Below, one piece after another: positions 18,901 through 27,193 of a stretch of DNA of 64,000 nucleotides. The notes under the pieces are model-generated. The model was not told the origin of the DNA, searched no databases, and saw nothing but the letters and a program-made list of their open reading frames with translations. How positions within the stretch are numbered: the stretch's first letter is position 1; each line of letters starts with the position of its first letter. Origin of the DNA: Campylobacter coli (GTDB lineage: Bacteria; Campylobacterota; Campylobacteria; Campylobacterales; Campylobacteraceae); the NCBI GenBank assembly GCA_039516895.1, contig CP154437.1, positions 124,001 through 188,000 of the forward strand, in the 5' to 3' direction. The position numbers and the translations under genes are program-made.

Positions 18901-21598
18901 AACAGGCATAGATATTAATACACAATCATTTAATTCTTTATTAAGTGGTATAACTTCAGAGGGTCAGATTAATATCAATGCTGGCAATGAGATTAATTTG
19001 CAAAGTTCTAATTTAAATGCGCAAAATATAAATTTAAGTGCCAATAATGTCAATATAGACACTGTTTTAGGTATAGATGAAAAAGGCTCTTATAATTCAA
19101 TTCAAAAAGGAGAAATTAAAGCAAATAATGTTGTGAATATTGATTCGGTAAATGATTTAAACATAAAAAATAGTGATATTTCTACTAGTGCGAATGATTC
19201 TAAAATTGTTCTTATATCTCAAAAGGGCGATGTAAATATCAAAAATGATTATTCTAAATCATCTTCATTTGAGCAAATTAATACAGATAGTCAAAAATCC
19301 AATACCACAACGAGCATAGATGGGGTTTTAAGCACCAATATCAAAGGAGCAAATGTAGGAATTGTTTCCAATCAAGATGTAAATATTATAGCTAGCAATA
19401 TCAATGCTGATTCTAAAATAGATATCAATGCTAACAATGTTAATATTAAAGATGCACACGAGCTTAGCAAGACTAAAACCGATGGTGTGTATTTAAAACC
19501 CGTAGAGATCAGTTATGAAAGTGCTAATTTAGAAACTTCAAAATCAATAAGCAGTACTTTAAATTCAAAAGGTGATATTAATATTAATACCAATGGCAAT
19601 ATAGCAATCACAGGCTCAACTTTACAAGCGGATAAATCTGCAAATTTAAATGGAGAAAATATCACAATAGAAAATGGGGAAAATAAAATTTCAAGCTCTT
19701 CTCATTCTTCAACAAGTTCCATTGCTGGATATAAGCAAAGTTCTGCAAATACCGATGCTTCTTTGGTTTCTTCATCGCAAATTCAAACCGATAATTTGAA
19801 TTTAAATGCTCAAAAAAATATAAGCATTAAAGGAAGTGAGCTTAATGGAGGCGAGATTGATATTCAAGCTGATAAGGTTGATTTTATAGCTGCACAAAAT
19901 AAAATCCACACAGAAAGTGATTCATTAGCTTTTGGAGTTTTTGCTAATGCTAATTTAGAATTAACCGGAAATGGGGTTGCTGTAAATTATAGTTTTGTGC
20001 AAGATAAAGCAAATGCCAATACCACAAATAGCTCTAATAGTATCACACAAGGTGGAGTAAGATCTGATCTTTTAGGAACTGCAGAGGCTGGTTTGGAATT
20101 TTCTAAAACTGAAAAAATAAGTGATGAGCTTTCTTATGTTTCAAATACAATTAAAGGTTCAAATATTAATATCAATGCAAACAATGCTTTAGACATAGGC
20201 GGAGCTAATTTTGAGGCTAGTAAGGATATTAATTTAAGAGCAGGAGAGATTGCTAGCACTAAATATGAAGATACTAAAACACAAAGCAGTACAGGCTTTG
20301 GTTTGTATATTAAAGAAAGAATCGAAGCTACTAGTCCTATAGCTTCTGCTATCAATCAATCAGCTCAAAATGCAGCTGCTAAAAATGAAAATTTAGGTGT
20401 AAATTATGGAATAGTAGCTTCTCAAGCTTTAGCCAACACTGCTAATATATTTAGCAACAATCTCATAAATACTACTTCTAATCAAACTCTAGGTTTTAAA
20501 TTCAATCAAGATAAAAGCCAAAGTTCTAGTGAGAATATTTCTAAAATCAATGCAGGCGGTAATTTAAATTTAGAAAGCACAAAAGGAAGTATTGTTTTAA
20601 ATGGAGTGGAAGCTAAGGCTAATAGCATTAATATCGAGGCAAAAGATAATGTTATCTTAAATGCTGCAAAATCTAAAAATTCTTCTTCTAGTTCTTCTTT
20701 GGAAATTGCAGCAACAAACAAACAAACTGCAGGATACCATGCAGTTGATGGTGGAACTGTGGGTGAAGGTATTGAGGGCTTTGTAAGTGCATCACATTCT
20801 AAAACAAATGAAACGAAATTTACTAACACGAATTTAAATGCAAATAATGTCAATATCAACACAGGTAAAGATTTTGCACTCAATGGAGCCAATGTTAAAG
20901 CTTCTAATGATGCTATTTTAAATGTGGGTGGAAATTTGGAAGTAAATTCTTTAGCTGATAGTCTTAATTCTCAAAAATATAGTGCTTTATTAAATGTGTC
21001 AGGAACTGGAGGCTTATCAAGCAATCATCTTGTTACAGGAAGTGTTGCAGGCACTTTGGGCATAGGATATGCTAAAACAGATAAAACATCTGTTACAACT
21101 CAAAGTGGTATCAGTGCAGCAAATGAAATCAATGGCCATGTTAATGGAAATTTAAATTTGCAAGGGGGAATTTTAAATTCTGATAGTCAAAAAGGAAATT
21201 TACTTGTTGATGGAAAAGTTACAAATTCTAAAGTAAGTGTCTATGAAAAAAGCGATGGGGCTACGATAAGATTAAGCGGTGGAACAAATCAAAGCTTTGG
21301 GGGAGTGGTTGATATAGATGATCATATCGATAAGACAGGCGGTGTAAATTCTGCAGTCAATATCAATATAAACAATAACAAAAATCATGGTATAAGTACA
21401 GATACTCAAAATACCACAGATACACAAGATCATTCTTGGGCAGGAGGTACTATAAATCTTAATTCTTCAATCTCTAAAATAAAAAATGGGATAAGCAAGG
21501 TTACTGGATCTAATTCTACTTCTAATCAACCATCAAATCAACCTTCTAAATCAGATGGGCCTTATATCAATGAAAGCACACAAACTACAAGGCTATAG
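15974..21598 (+). CDS. Two-partner secretion exoprotein, FhaB/CdiA-like haemagglutinin
   Basis: This 1874-residue exported protein starts at the ATG following AAGGAGGG (15962-15969). A signal peptide ends near residue 29 (LFSA/DLRQ). Residues 30-270 form the TPS domain, with NPNL at 100-103 and ANENG (138-142) where most homologues have ANPNG. Beta-helix filament repeats follow. Near residues 875-960 is the block common to large FhaB/CdiA proteins (IGDPFFENQLI, LGQGLAKNQ, MAPMLYLSKE). Asn/Ser-rich repeats fill about 970-1750. The last 140 or so residues are low-complexity and end in TQTTRL; I see no VENN pretoxin motif or toxin domain. The partner transporter starts right after the stop. Likely a surface adhesin, or a CDI-type protein that lost its toxin tip. 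Confidence 0.9.
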   Translation: MEFNKKKIVRLSLNLTLLGALFPCVLFSADLRQRNGNVIVSRTADLTQSSNKTDVINIKNPNQNGVSHNQFDEFSVQDGVIFNNSLKDGNSQIGGWVGKNPNLKQNANTIINEISSKQASSINGAVEVFGKSANLIFANENGFSVNGAAFLNTKGVTLSTGKFNGDFTEVTSNGRVAIGEKGVMVDGDYFNVISRGIDLAGSIAHYQSGKNLSDINFIAGLNKVDLSTPNAPKIVASKQKDEKIDYGIDGKYLGSMYANTVTLISTEEGVGVRHSGVIRGIEDVIVKVKDKAEFQAIGVNSNGSVKIDAKDIKTSLINADNIDLKASGKVTNEGLYKGKQIQINANNFENAKQVNFSQETKDIFDINEENSKIYADNLALNTLDKTSNFGFINALNDIKVDTNSFDNQGEISANKDISLTLNDDAFVNNGKILSQKDIQIQANKDLTLNHGNLYAQNLLHIKSLNDLNINSKLENASSIDLDAKNIYVKNLVASGKELNLHADENLVNDAYLFSNSDLRTQATTLTNNSTFNSLNNLYLNAHTIHNNALIFADKDLNIEANILNNNANLIGNLEILTEYAQGFGQVGYGDTAFKRWNMEVGVTGIVKYNNLLDSKQASIQAGKDININTQSQDNARQINNSGKILAQGNIVSFGNIDNKSLSKEISVREVLEQIRVNGFFAEEYLGSWNTNSTYYFVDRESLLDALKYFSTTQAKDHQRESAWNALKDAAAKNSALNQYFSLLFGSDYASKRFVPDQKEWNLDAKIVFKAKSEAAIASNGKLDLNAKEYNQDLVSSLDKNFALVDSDLKKATNSQDLILNSIPDLINSGLFTLENKTNNNITYEYTTNTSIIDESEYFGFLNILNQFKNKNFDEFIVIGDPFFENQLINAMYANALQSNTKLSEEEIKKLLENGAKYANENGLNLGQGLAKNQAVDQDMILYVTIKQKGKNIMAPMLYLSKETIANNEIKSNLTGKTGIDINTQSFNSLLSGITSEGQININAGNEINLQSSNLNAQNINLSANNVNIDTVLGIDEKGSYNSIQKGEIKANNVVNIDSVNDLNIKNSDISTSANDSKIVLISQKGDVNIKNDYSKSSSFEQINTDSQKSNTTTSIDGVLSTNIKGANVGIVSNQDVNIIASNINADSKIDINANNVNIKDAHELSKTKTDGVYLKPVEISYESANLETSKSISSTLNSKGDININTNGNIAITGSTLQADKSANLNGENITIENGENKISSSSHSSTSSIAGYKQSSANTDASLVSSSQIQTDNLNLNAQKNISIKGSELNGGEIDIQADKVDFIAAQNKIHTESDSLAFGVFANANLELTGNGVAVNYSFVQDKANANTTNSSNSITQGGVRSDLLGTAEAGLEFSKTEKISDELSYVSNTIKGSNININANNALDIGGANFEASKDINLRAGEIASTKYEDTKTQSSTGFGLYIKERIEATSPIASAINQSAQNAAAKNENLGVNYGIVASQALANTANIFSNNLINTTSNQTLGFKFNQDKSQSSSENISKINAGGNLNLESTKGSIVLNGVEAKANSINIEAKDNVILNAAKSKNSSSSSSLEIAATNKQTAGYHAVDGGTVGEGIEGFVSASHSKTNETKFTNTNLNANNVNINTGKDFALNGANVKASNDAILNVGGNLEVNSLADSLNSQKYSALLNVSGTGGLSSNHLVTGSVAGTLGIGYAKTDKTSVTTQSGISAANEINGHVNGNLNLQGGILNSDSQKGNLLVDGKVTNSKVSVYEKSDGATIRLSGGTNQSFGGVVDIDDHIDKTGGVNSAVNININNNKNHGISTDTQNTTDTQDHSWAGGTINLNSSISKIKNGISKVTGSNSTSNQPSNQPSKSDGPYINESTQTTRL

Positions 21599-23251
21599 GT
21601 GAGATTTTTAAAAATTATTTTTTTGCTTATGAGTTTTATCTGCTTATCGCAAGCAGATGACTCTGCAAAAACGCTTAATTTATTAGATAAAAGACAACAG
21701 CAATTACATATACAAAAAGAATTTGATGAATTGGAAAAAAAGCAACGGCAAGAAAAGGATGTGTATTTAGAAAATCAAGATTCTGAAGATAAAATTTATA
21801 TTTTCAAACAAATTCAATTTAAGAAAAACGATACATTGACTATGCAAACGAATAATATTTTAAAAAAATACATTAATCAGCCTTTAAGTGTCAGTGATAT
21901 CTACAATATGATTAAAGAGCTTACAAATTTTATCGTTTCAAAGGGTTATTCAACTTCTAGCGTAACTATTGATGGGATTGATCAAGAACGCGATATACTT
22001 TTTCTTGATTTAAAATATGGTTTTGTAGGGGAGGTATATCTTAATGGGGATAATAATACAACAAGATTAGATTTTGGTATGCCTTTAAAAAAGGGTGATA
22101 AATTCAATATTTACGATTTAGATACAGGCATAGAAAATTTAAACAATGGCGCAAGAGATGTTAAAATTGCTGTTAAAGCCAGTGAAAATTATGGCTATTC
22201 TGATATATTTATAAATCTTCAATCAAAGCCACCTGATTTGATATTAGACTTTGATAATAGTGGCTATAAAGCTAAAGGAGAATATAAGGCTAGCGCTTAT
22301 CTTTCTTTAAGTAATATTTTCAACCTAAACGATTCCATACGCTTTGGTTTTATCAAAGGATTGTTAAAAGATATGAGTCAAGAGCGAGAAAATGTTTATG
22401 TAGCAAATTATACCTTACCTATACAGAGTTATCAATTGTCTTATTCTATGCAATATAGTGATAATATAAATATGATTGAGGGATATGATAATTCTTTTAT
22501 AAAAAATACAGATACAAGCTTAAGACATAAAATTATATTAAAAAAGATTTTACATCGCACAAGTAAGGATAAATTTTCAATTTATGCCAATTTAGGCATT
22601 AAAGATGATGTTAATGAGATTGATAATTTTCGTTTAGAAAGCTCAAGTGGCAGGTATTCAAGTATTGCTAGCGGGGTTGAGTATTCAACGCTGGCATTTG
22701 GTGGATTTTTGTTTTTAAATTTAGAATACGAAAAAGGAATTCCATTTTTGGGTTCTAAAAAAGATTCTAAAGATTCTTTATATAAAATCGAATTTAACAA
22801 AGTCAATTTTAATTTAAGCTATCAAAAAAGTTTTTATGCAAATGATGGCCTAGCATTTTTATATCAAAACAGCTCGGGTGCGAGTTATTCTAATGAATCC
22901 TTATTGTATGCTGATAAATTTTTAATCGGTGATGAATACACAGTTAGGGGATTTAAAGAAAGCTCCGCTGCTCTTGATTATGGAGCATATAGTAACAATA
23001 CAATTTATTTGCAATTTCTAAATGCACCTAAATATCTAAGAGCATTAGAGCCTTTTGTTGGATTGGATATGGGTTATGGTAGAGATTATCTTTTGCCCAA
23101 TAAAGATTTTTTAGCTGGTATCGCTTTTGGTTTTAGATATAATTTAAATCATTTTTCTTTAAATTTAACAGCTTCTAAAGCCCTGCATAAATCTTCTAAT
23201 ATGCCAAGCGAAACGATTCCTATTTATCTCAGGGCTTCTGTATTTTTCTAA
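21599..23251 (+). CDS. Two-partner secretion outer-membrane transporter, ShlB/FhaC family
   Basis: The protein has 550 residues. A signal peptide (about 1-19) is followed by a Gln/Lys/Glu-rich helical linker, POTRA-type periplasmic segments (about 65-215), and a C-terminal beta-barrel ending in phenylalanine. VRGF at 449-452 matches the conserved loop-6 motif of FhaC-type transporters, which supports an active pore. The GTG start directly follows the exoprotein stop (TAG then GTG), with AAGG seven bases before it, so the two are co-translated. The gene order, exoprotein then transporter, matches Burkholderia-type loci rather than E. coli cdiBA. It ends two bases from the convergent next gene. 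Confidence 0.92.
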   Translation: MRFLKIIFLLMSFICLSQADDSAKTLNLLDKRQQQLHIQKEFDELEKKQRQEKDVYLENQDSEDKIYIFKQIQFKKNDTLTMQTNNILKKYINQPLSVSDIYNMIKELTNFIVSKGYSTSSVTIDGIDQERDILFLDLKYGFVGEVYLNGDNNTTRLDFGMPLKKGDKFNIYDLDTGIENLNNGARDVKIAVKASENYGYSDIFINLQSKPPDLILDFDNSGYKAKGEYKASAYLSLSNIFNLNDSIRFGFIKGLLKDMSQERENVYVANYTLPIQSYQLSYSMQYSDNINMIEGYDNSFIKNTDTSLRHKIILKKILHRTSKDKFSIYANLGIKDDVNEIDNFRLESSSGRYSSIASGVEYSTLAFGGFLFLNLEYEKGIPFLGSKKDSKDSLYKIEFNKVNFNLSYQKSFYANDGLAFLYQNSSGASYSNESLLYADKFLIGDEYTVRGFKESSAALDYGAYSNNTIYLQFLNAPKYLRALEPFVGLDMGYGRDYLLPNKDFLAGIAFGFRYNLNHFSLNLTASKALHKSSNMPSETIPIYLRASVFF

Positions 23252-23253
23252 GC

Positions 23254-24237
23254 TTAAGAAATGAAAAATGGATTGATTTCTTTTTTGTCTTCAAAAGCTA
23301 TGCTTTTATAGTTTTGATTTTTAAATCGAAGCTCATAGCTTTTGTTTGCTTCATGCTTGGTGTAAGTTAGAGCGATTTTTAAGGCAAGTTCTAAATCTTT
23401 TTCATCTGCATTTGCACTAAGTAAAGAATAAGCTCCGATTAAATCTCCAAGTTCTATCACTTCATATTTAGGTGTTTTTAAATTTCTTAGTAGCTCATTT
23501 TCTAATTCATTTCTACCTATGATCATTTTAGCTCCATTAGGCAGTCTTAAATGGCGTCCGTATTTTAAAAGTTGTGCATCATTTACTTGCATATCTTTAT
23601 CAAATTCTATAAAGTCGCGAATTTTCTTAGCAAAACTATCAAGTGTGAGCAAGCATCCTCCACCAGGACTTTCAAAGTCTTCTAAACCAAATTTAGCTGC
23701 AAGTTCGAGTTGTCTTTTACGACTTCTTCCGCTAATACCTTCAAGCTTTTCTCTATCCACCCAACCTTCTCTTTCAGGCTTGGTTAAAGGCAAATTTTTT
23801 GCACACATAGGACGAAGTATCAAGTCTTCCTCATCTAAAGCCAGTTTTTTAACCTTAGCCATCGCATCACCTCTTTGGCTCATAGGGCGTTGTCCTAAAA
23901 CTTCACCTGTTATGATAAAGCTTGCATTTTCTTCTTTTAGCATTGAAAGTGCAGTTTTAAACATAAAAGCGTGGCAGTCTATACAGGGGTTAAAATGCTT
24001 TCCATAGCCGTATTGTGGATTAAAAAGCACTTTTTGCAAATACGAATTTCTTACATCTATCATTTCAAAATCCGCACCTACCATTGCGGCACGCTTTTTC
24101 ATGATTTCACTTTTATCGCTTGTGCTTCCAAAGCCTATATTAATATTTAGAGCCTTTACTTCAATGCCTTGTGAAGTGATAAGTTTCATCGCAAGCATAC
24201 TATCAAGTCCGCCACTAAAAAGGGCTAATGCTTTCAT
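23254..24237 (-). CDS. PP-loop ATPase with C-terminal NFACT-R-like domain
   Basis: The 327-residue protein begins with a PP-loop, SGGLDS (8-13), as in tRNA thiolases (MnmA/ThiI group). Cysteines C85 and C88 lie in PCIDCHAF, and a further cysteine lies in SPGGGCLLT near 196. The C-terminal part has the YGRHLRLP and IGRNELEN signature of the NFACT-R RNA-binding domain. I infer an ATP-dependent tRNA-modifying or sulfur-transfer enzyme, distinct from MnmA itself. It corresponds to the gene usually next to aroC in C. jejuni, so the secretion pair appears inserted between them. Confidence 0.82.
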   Translation of the reverse strand: MKALALFSGGLDSMLAMKLITSQGIEVKALNINIGFGSTSDKSEIMKKRAAMVGADFEMIDVRNSYLQKVLFNPQYGYGKHFNPCIDCHAFMFKTALSMLKEENASFIITGEVLGQRPMSQRGDAMAKVKKLALDEEDLILRPMCAKNLPLTKPEREGWVDREKLEGISGRSRKRQLELAAKFGLEDFESPGGGCLLTLDSFAKKIRDFIEFDKDMQVNDAQLLKYGRHLRLPNGAKMIIGRNELENELLRNLKTPKYEVIELGDLIGAYSLLSANADEKDLELALKIALTYTKHEANKSYELRFKNQNYKSIAFEDKKEINPFFIS

Positions 24238-24267
24238 TTGTATTCCTTTTTTAAATTTAATTTTTTT

Positions 24268-24273
24268 AGTATA
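24268..24273 (-). promoter_or_regulatory. -10 box for the PP-loop gene
   Basis: TATACT on the minus strand lies about 30 bases before the ATG at 24237, in the gap shared with the divergent small-protein gene. Confidence 0.4.
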
Positions 24274-24298
24274 AATAAATTTGATTTTTTGTCGATAT
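24272..24298 (+). promoter_or_regulatory. Sigma28-like promoter
   Basis: TAAA (24272-24275), a 15-base spacer and GTCGATAT (24291-24298) match the flagellar sigma factor consensus TAAA-N15-GCCGATAA except for the second base (T for C) and the last base (T for A) of the -10 part. CGATAT is a common form in C. jejuni sigma28 promoters. It would drive the 66-residue secreted protein and possibly the 294-residue gene behind it, with a leader of about 60 bases. Confidence 0.4.
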
Positions 24299-24369
24299 CA
24301 AATTTGTAATTGTATCAAATAATTTTAAGATTGTGATTATAAAATATTTTTATTTTTTGGAGCTTTGCT

Positions 24370-24570
24370 ATGAGAAAATTACTTTTTATTGCACTGGTTG
24401 CTTGTTTTGTTAATTCTTTTGCTTATGGCAAAACTGAGAATAATAATAAAAACTCACAGGTTAGAAATTCTTGCGTTGATTATGAAATAAGATTGAAACA
24501 ATGCAATTCTTTGCCTACCCAACATAAAAGACAAGCGTGTCGTTTGGGCTTATTTGCAGCTTGTAAATAA
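24370..24570 (+). CDS. Small secreted cysteine-containing protein
   Basis: The 66-residue product has a signal peptide (about 1-20, ending near SFAYG), leaving about 45 mature residues. Three mature cysteines sit in the pattern SCVDYEIRLKQC and ACRLGLFAACK, with a fourth near the C-terminus, so two disulfides are possible. A TTGGAG-type ribosome-binding site precedes the ATG. It resembles small periplasmic proteins with paired CX9-10C motifs. Function not recognised; it may be co-transcribed with the next gene. Confidence 0.75.
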   Translation: MRKLLFIALVACFVNSFAYGKTENNNKNSQVRNSCVDYEIRLKQCNSLPTQHKRQACRLGLFAACK

Positions 24571-24609
24571 AATAAACAAGTCCAATTTTAAAATTTCTAA
24601 GGAGTTATT

Positions 24610-25494
24610 ATGGATAAATTAACAATAAATGATTTTAATGTTTCTTTACCAAGTTCTCAAAATATTACAAATCGTAAAGAAATTTTAGAATTAAAAAAAG
24701 AAGAGCAAGAAAAAGTCAAAGTAAATGATATTTCAGATAATCAAATTTCAGGTTTTAAAGTGGTTTTTGAAAGCAAACAAGGTGAACTTATGGCTTTAAA
24801 AATCAGTGATGAAAATTATAAAAATTTACAAAGTCATTTTGGTTCTTTTACAAATTATATCGCTAGAGATGATGGAGCTATAAGGCTTAATGGCGAAGCT
24901 AATGAATTTATTGCTAATTGGTTTGAAAAAATAAGCAGCGAGTTTTTTAATCCAAATTCATTAAATAATAAAGAAGAGTCAAATCATATCAATGTGAAAT
25001 TTCATAAAAATACCTTATTTGAAAGTATGCAAAATTTAGCTTTTAAAGGTGAAGATGAATTAAGCTTAAGTGCAAATTTGCAAACTAGACTTAATTTTGC
25101 CATAGAAAAAGATGTGAATTTTGATGGAAATATCAATGAATTTGATGTAAAAAAAGAAAGTTTAACAGATATTTTAAGAGATATAAAAAATGCATCGGGC
25201 GGAAGTGCGGATGCTACCAAAATCACAGATCCGCAAAAAAGTGATGAAAACGATGAGGTAAAAATCAAAAAGAAAAAAGATGAAAAAGACGTTAAAGATT
25301 TGCTTGAAATCGCCAAAGAAAAAGGACTAAGTGCCCTAAGTGCAGATGAGCAAGCCAAACTTAAAGCAAGTAATCCACAAATTTTTGAAGAACTTCAAAA
25401 TAAGTCTTTAGGGAATTTAGAGCAAAATTTAAAAAAAGATTTAATGGTGCAAATAAGTAACAATGAAGCCATATTTGTGGATAAAAGAGTGTAA
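24610..25494 (+). CDS. Hypothetical protein (Cj1631-like)
   Basis: This 294-residue protein has no signal peptide or membrane helix. The N-terminal half is mixed alpha/beta. Residues about 195-265 are very rich in Lys, Asp and Glu (for example KIKKKKDEKDVKDLLEIA), followed by a helical tail. AAGGAG lies directly before the ATG at good distance. The style resembles cytoplasmic flagellum-associated or structural proteins, and the sigma28-like promoter upstream would fit, but that is inference. It converges with tonB2, ending 45 bases apart. Confidence 0.75.
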   Translation: MDKLTINDFNVSLPSSQNITNRKEILELKKEEQEKVKVNDISDNQISGFKVVFESKQGELMALKISDENYKNLQSHFGSFTNYIARDDGAIRLNGEANEFIANWFEKISSEFFNPNSLNNKEESNHINVKFHKNTLFESMQNLAFKGEDELSLSANLQTRLNFAIEKDVNFDGNINEFDVKKESLTDILRDIKNASGGSADATKITDPQKSDENDEVKIKKKKDEKDVKDLLEIAKEKGLSALSADEQAKLKASNPQIFEELQNKSLGNLEQNLKKDLMVQISNNEAIFVDKRV

Positions 25495-25539
25495 AAATTT
25501 AAAAATATTAGATATTAAGAATTACTAAATTGATTTAAA

Positions 25540-26223
25540 TCACGCTTTTAAATTATACACTATAGGCAAAACTATCCTTAGATCGCTTTGATAATAAGGA
25601 AAAAAAGCCGAAGCCTTGCGTATACTTTCTAAAGCACTTTTATCCAATAAATTGTGTCCAGAACTTTGAATGATTTTTAATTCTGCTAAGCTTTTGTTTT
25701 CTTTCCATAAAAATTCCACTTCCACAACGCCTTGCATACGCATTTTTCTTGCTTGTCTTGGATAGTTTTTTCTTGCTTGTTCCATGATAGCTTTTTGAAT
25801 TTTTTCTAATGCAGGGTGATTATCTTTACCATAGGTAAGTTGAGTAGGCTTTGCATCGGAATTTTTTAAAGCTTGATTGTGAGTTGTAGGGGTTTGAGCT
25901 ATGGATGGTGTACTTTTTTGTATAGGATTGATCGCTTGTATAGGTTTTACTTGGTTTTCGGCTACCTTTTTAGTTTTTTTAATAGGTTGTTTTATAGGTT
26001 TGGGTTTATGATGCTGTATAGGCTCAGAATTTGTCGGTATAGGTGGAGTTTGGGTTGGTTGATTTTGAGTGAATTGCTTCATCGCCAAAGTAAAGCTATC
26101 TTCACTTTTAAATTCTATTTTAAAAAAATTGGCAGAATTAAAAAGTAAAAAAGCTAGAGGTAAGAAAAATAAAAAGGATATATAAAAAGCTTGTGATTTG
26201 TGATTTGACAAAGCATTTTTCAT
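25540..26223 (-). CDS. tonB2: TonB-type energy-transducing protein
   Basis: The 227-residue protein has one N-terminal membrane helix (about 15-32). A long proline/lysine/threonine-rich periplasmic spacer (about 55-130, with KPKPIKQPIKKTKK) leads to a C-terminal TonB domain (about 140-227) containing ARKMRMQGVVEVEF and IIQSSGHNLLDKSALES. It passes proton-motive energy from ExbB/ExbD to outer-membrane receptors such as ChuA in this window. Its start overlaps exbD by four bases. Confidence 0.92.
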   Translation of the reverse strand: MKNALSNHKSQAFYISFLFFLPLAFLLFNSANFFKIEFKSEDSFTLAMKQFTQNQPTQTPPIPTNSEPIQHHKPKPIKQPIKKTKKVAENQVKPIQAINPIQKSTPSIAQTPTTHNQALKNSDAKPTQLTYGKDNHPALEKIQKAIMEQARKNYPRQARKMRMQGVVEVEFLWKENKSLAELKIIQSSGHNLLDKSALESIRKASAFFPYYQSDLRIVLPIVYNLKA

Positions 26224-26609
26224 CTATTTTTCTCTGTTATAATTTGGAAATTCTCATGCTCTTTAGCTTTTAATAAATCAATGATTTGAACAAAGCTTTC
26301 AAATTTTGCATTTTTATCGCTTTTTAATTCCACTATGGTTTTTTTATGAAGCGAAGAAATGGCATCGCTTAAGCCTTTTAAATCTGTAGTTTTATCGTCT
26401 AGATAGAAAATATTGTTTTCATCAATGCTAATGGATAATTTTTTTTCATCATTGTTAAGACTTAGAGCATTTTCGCTAACGGGTAGATTGATTTCAATTT
26501 TGCCATGAGCAATGAAAGTTGAAATACTAAGAATGATAGCAAGTAAAACAAGCATTATATCTATGAAAGGAACTATATTTAACCCTTCATTTTTAGGTAG
26601 TTTAAGCAT
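26220..26609 (-). CDS. exbD2: ExbD biopolymer transport protein
   Basis: This 129-residue protein has the ExbD layout: a short cytoplasmic start, one membrane helix with the proton-pathway aspartate in VPFIDIMLVLL, and a periplasmic domain with conserved hydrophobic strands. It works with ExbB and TonB. It overlaps exbB by eight bases and tonB by four, so the three are one operon. Confidence 0.92.
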   Translation of the reverse strand: MLKLPKNEGLNIVPFIDIMLVLLAIILSISTFIAHGKIEINLPVSENALSLNNDEKKLSISIDENNIFYLDDKTTDLKGLSDAISSLHKKTIVELKSDKNAKFESFVQIIDLLKAKEHENFQIITEKNR

Positions 26610-27027
26610 TTTTACTTACCTTATAAGCATTGCTTAAAAGCGAAACCTTACGAAGCAAGGCATTATAAGCCATTAAGGCAGGTATAGCGACTAAAAGTCC
26701 TAAAGCTGTGGCTTTAAGAGCTAAAGAAAGTCCTACGACTATGGATTTAACATCTATATTTCCTGCTATTCCCATTTCGTAAAAAGTGATCATAATTCCT
26801 ACAACAGTTCCTAAAAGTCCTATGTAAGGAGCATTAGAATAAATGATATAAATGGTAGTTAAATTCTCGCTAATTGCATCATCAAATTGCTCTTGATTTT
26901 CATAATTTTTAAAATCTATTTTTCTAAAAAATAATACTCTTTCAATTACGCACCAAAAAGCTATAAATGCCATAACTCCTAAAATTATAAAGATAATTAA
27001 ATCAATATAATCTTTTAAAAATTCCAT
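26602..27027 (-). CDS. exbB2: ExbB proton channel protein
   Basis: The 141-residue form starts at the ATG at 27027, preceded by GGAG six bases before; an ATG at 27039 lacks a site. Three membrane helices are visible, with the ExbB/TolQ core NAPYIGLLGTVVGIM and the following LSLALKATALGLLVAIPA. It forms the pentameric channel around ExbD. A Fur-like site lies upstream. Confidence 0.92.
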   Translation of the reverse strand: MEFLKDYIDLIIFIILGVMAFIAFWCVIERVLFFRKIDFKNYENQEQFDDAISENLTTIYIIYSNAPYIGLLGTVVGIMITFYEMGIAGNIDVKSIVVGLSLALKATALGLLVAIPALMAYNALLRKVSLLSNAYKVSKNA

Positions 27028-27090
27028 CTTTAACTCCATAATTTGATTAAATTTTGGCGATTATACTACAATAAAAATAAAATTATAATT

Positions 27091-27106
27091 AATATTAATT
27101 ATCATA
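27091..27106. promoter_or_regulatory. Fur-box-like site upstream of exbB2
   Basis: AATATTAATTATCATA matches 12 of 16 positions of GATAATGATTATCATT. It lies 64 bases before the exbB2 start and 88 before the divergent gene. AT-rich sequence raises the chance of coincidence, but iron control of a TonB operon is expected. Confidence 0.45.
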
Positions 27107-27193
27107 ATTTTTTAAATAATCATAATTTCACAAGCCTTTGGCTTAAAAATTTAGGTTATAATTTTTTAAATACTTTAACCCTTAAGGAAAAGC

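Noticed and set aside
20134-20892. Minus-strand open frames inside the exoprotein gene
   Set aside because: They arise from the repetitive Asn/Ser-rich coding strand and have no ribosome-binding sites or recognisable domains; an antisense immunity gene was considered and not supported.
24370-24570. The 66-residue protein as a CDI immunity protein for the secretion locus
   Set aside because: It is secreted, lies beyond a divergent core gene and has its own promoter, so it does not fit the genetic linkage of an immunity gene.
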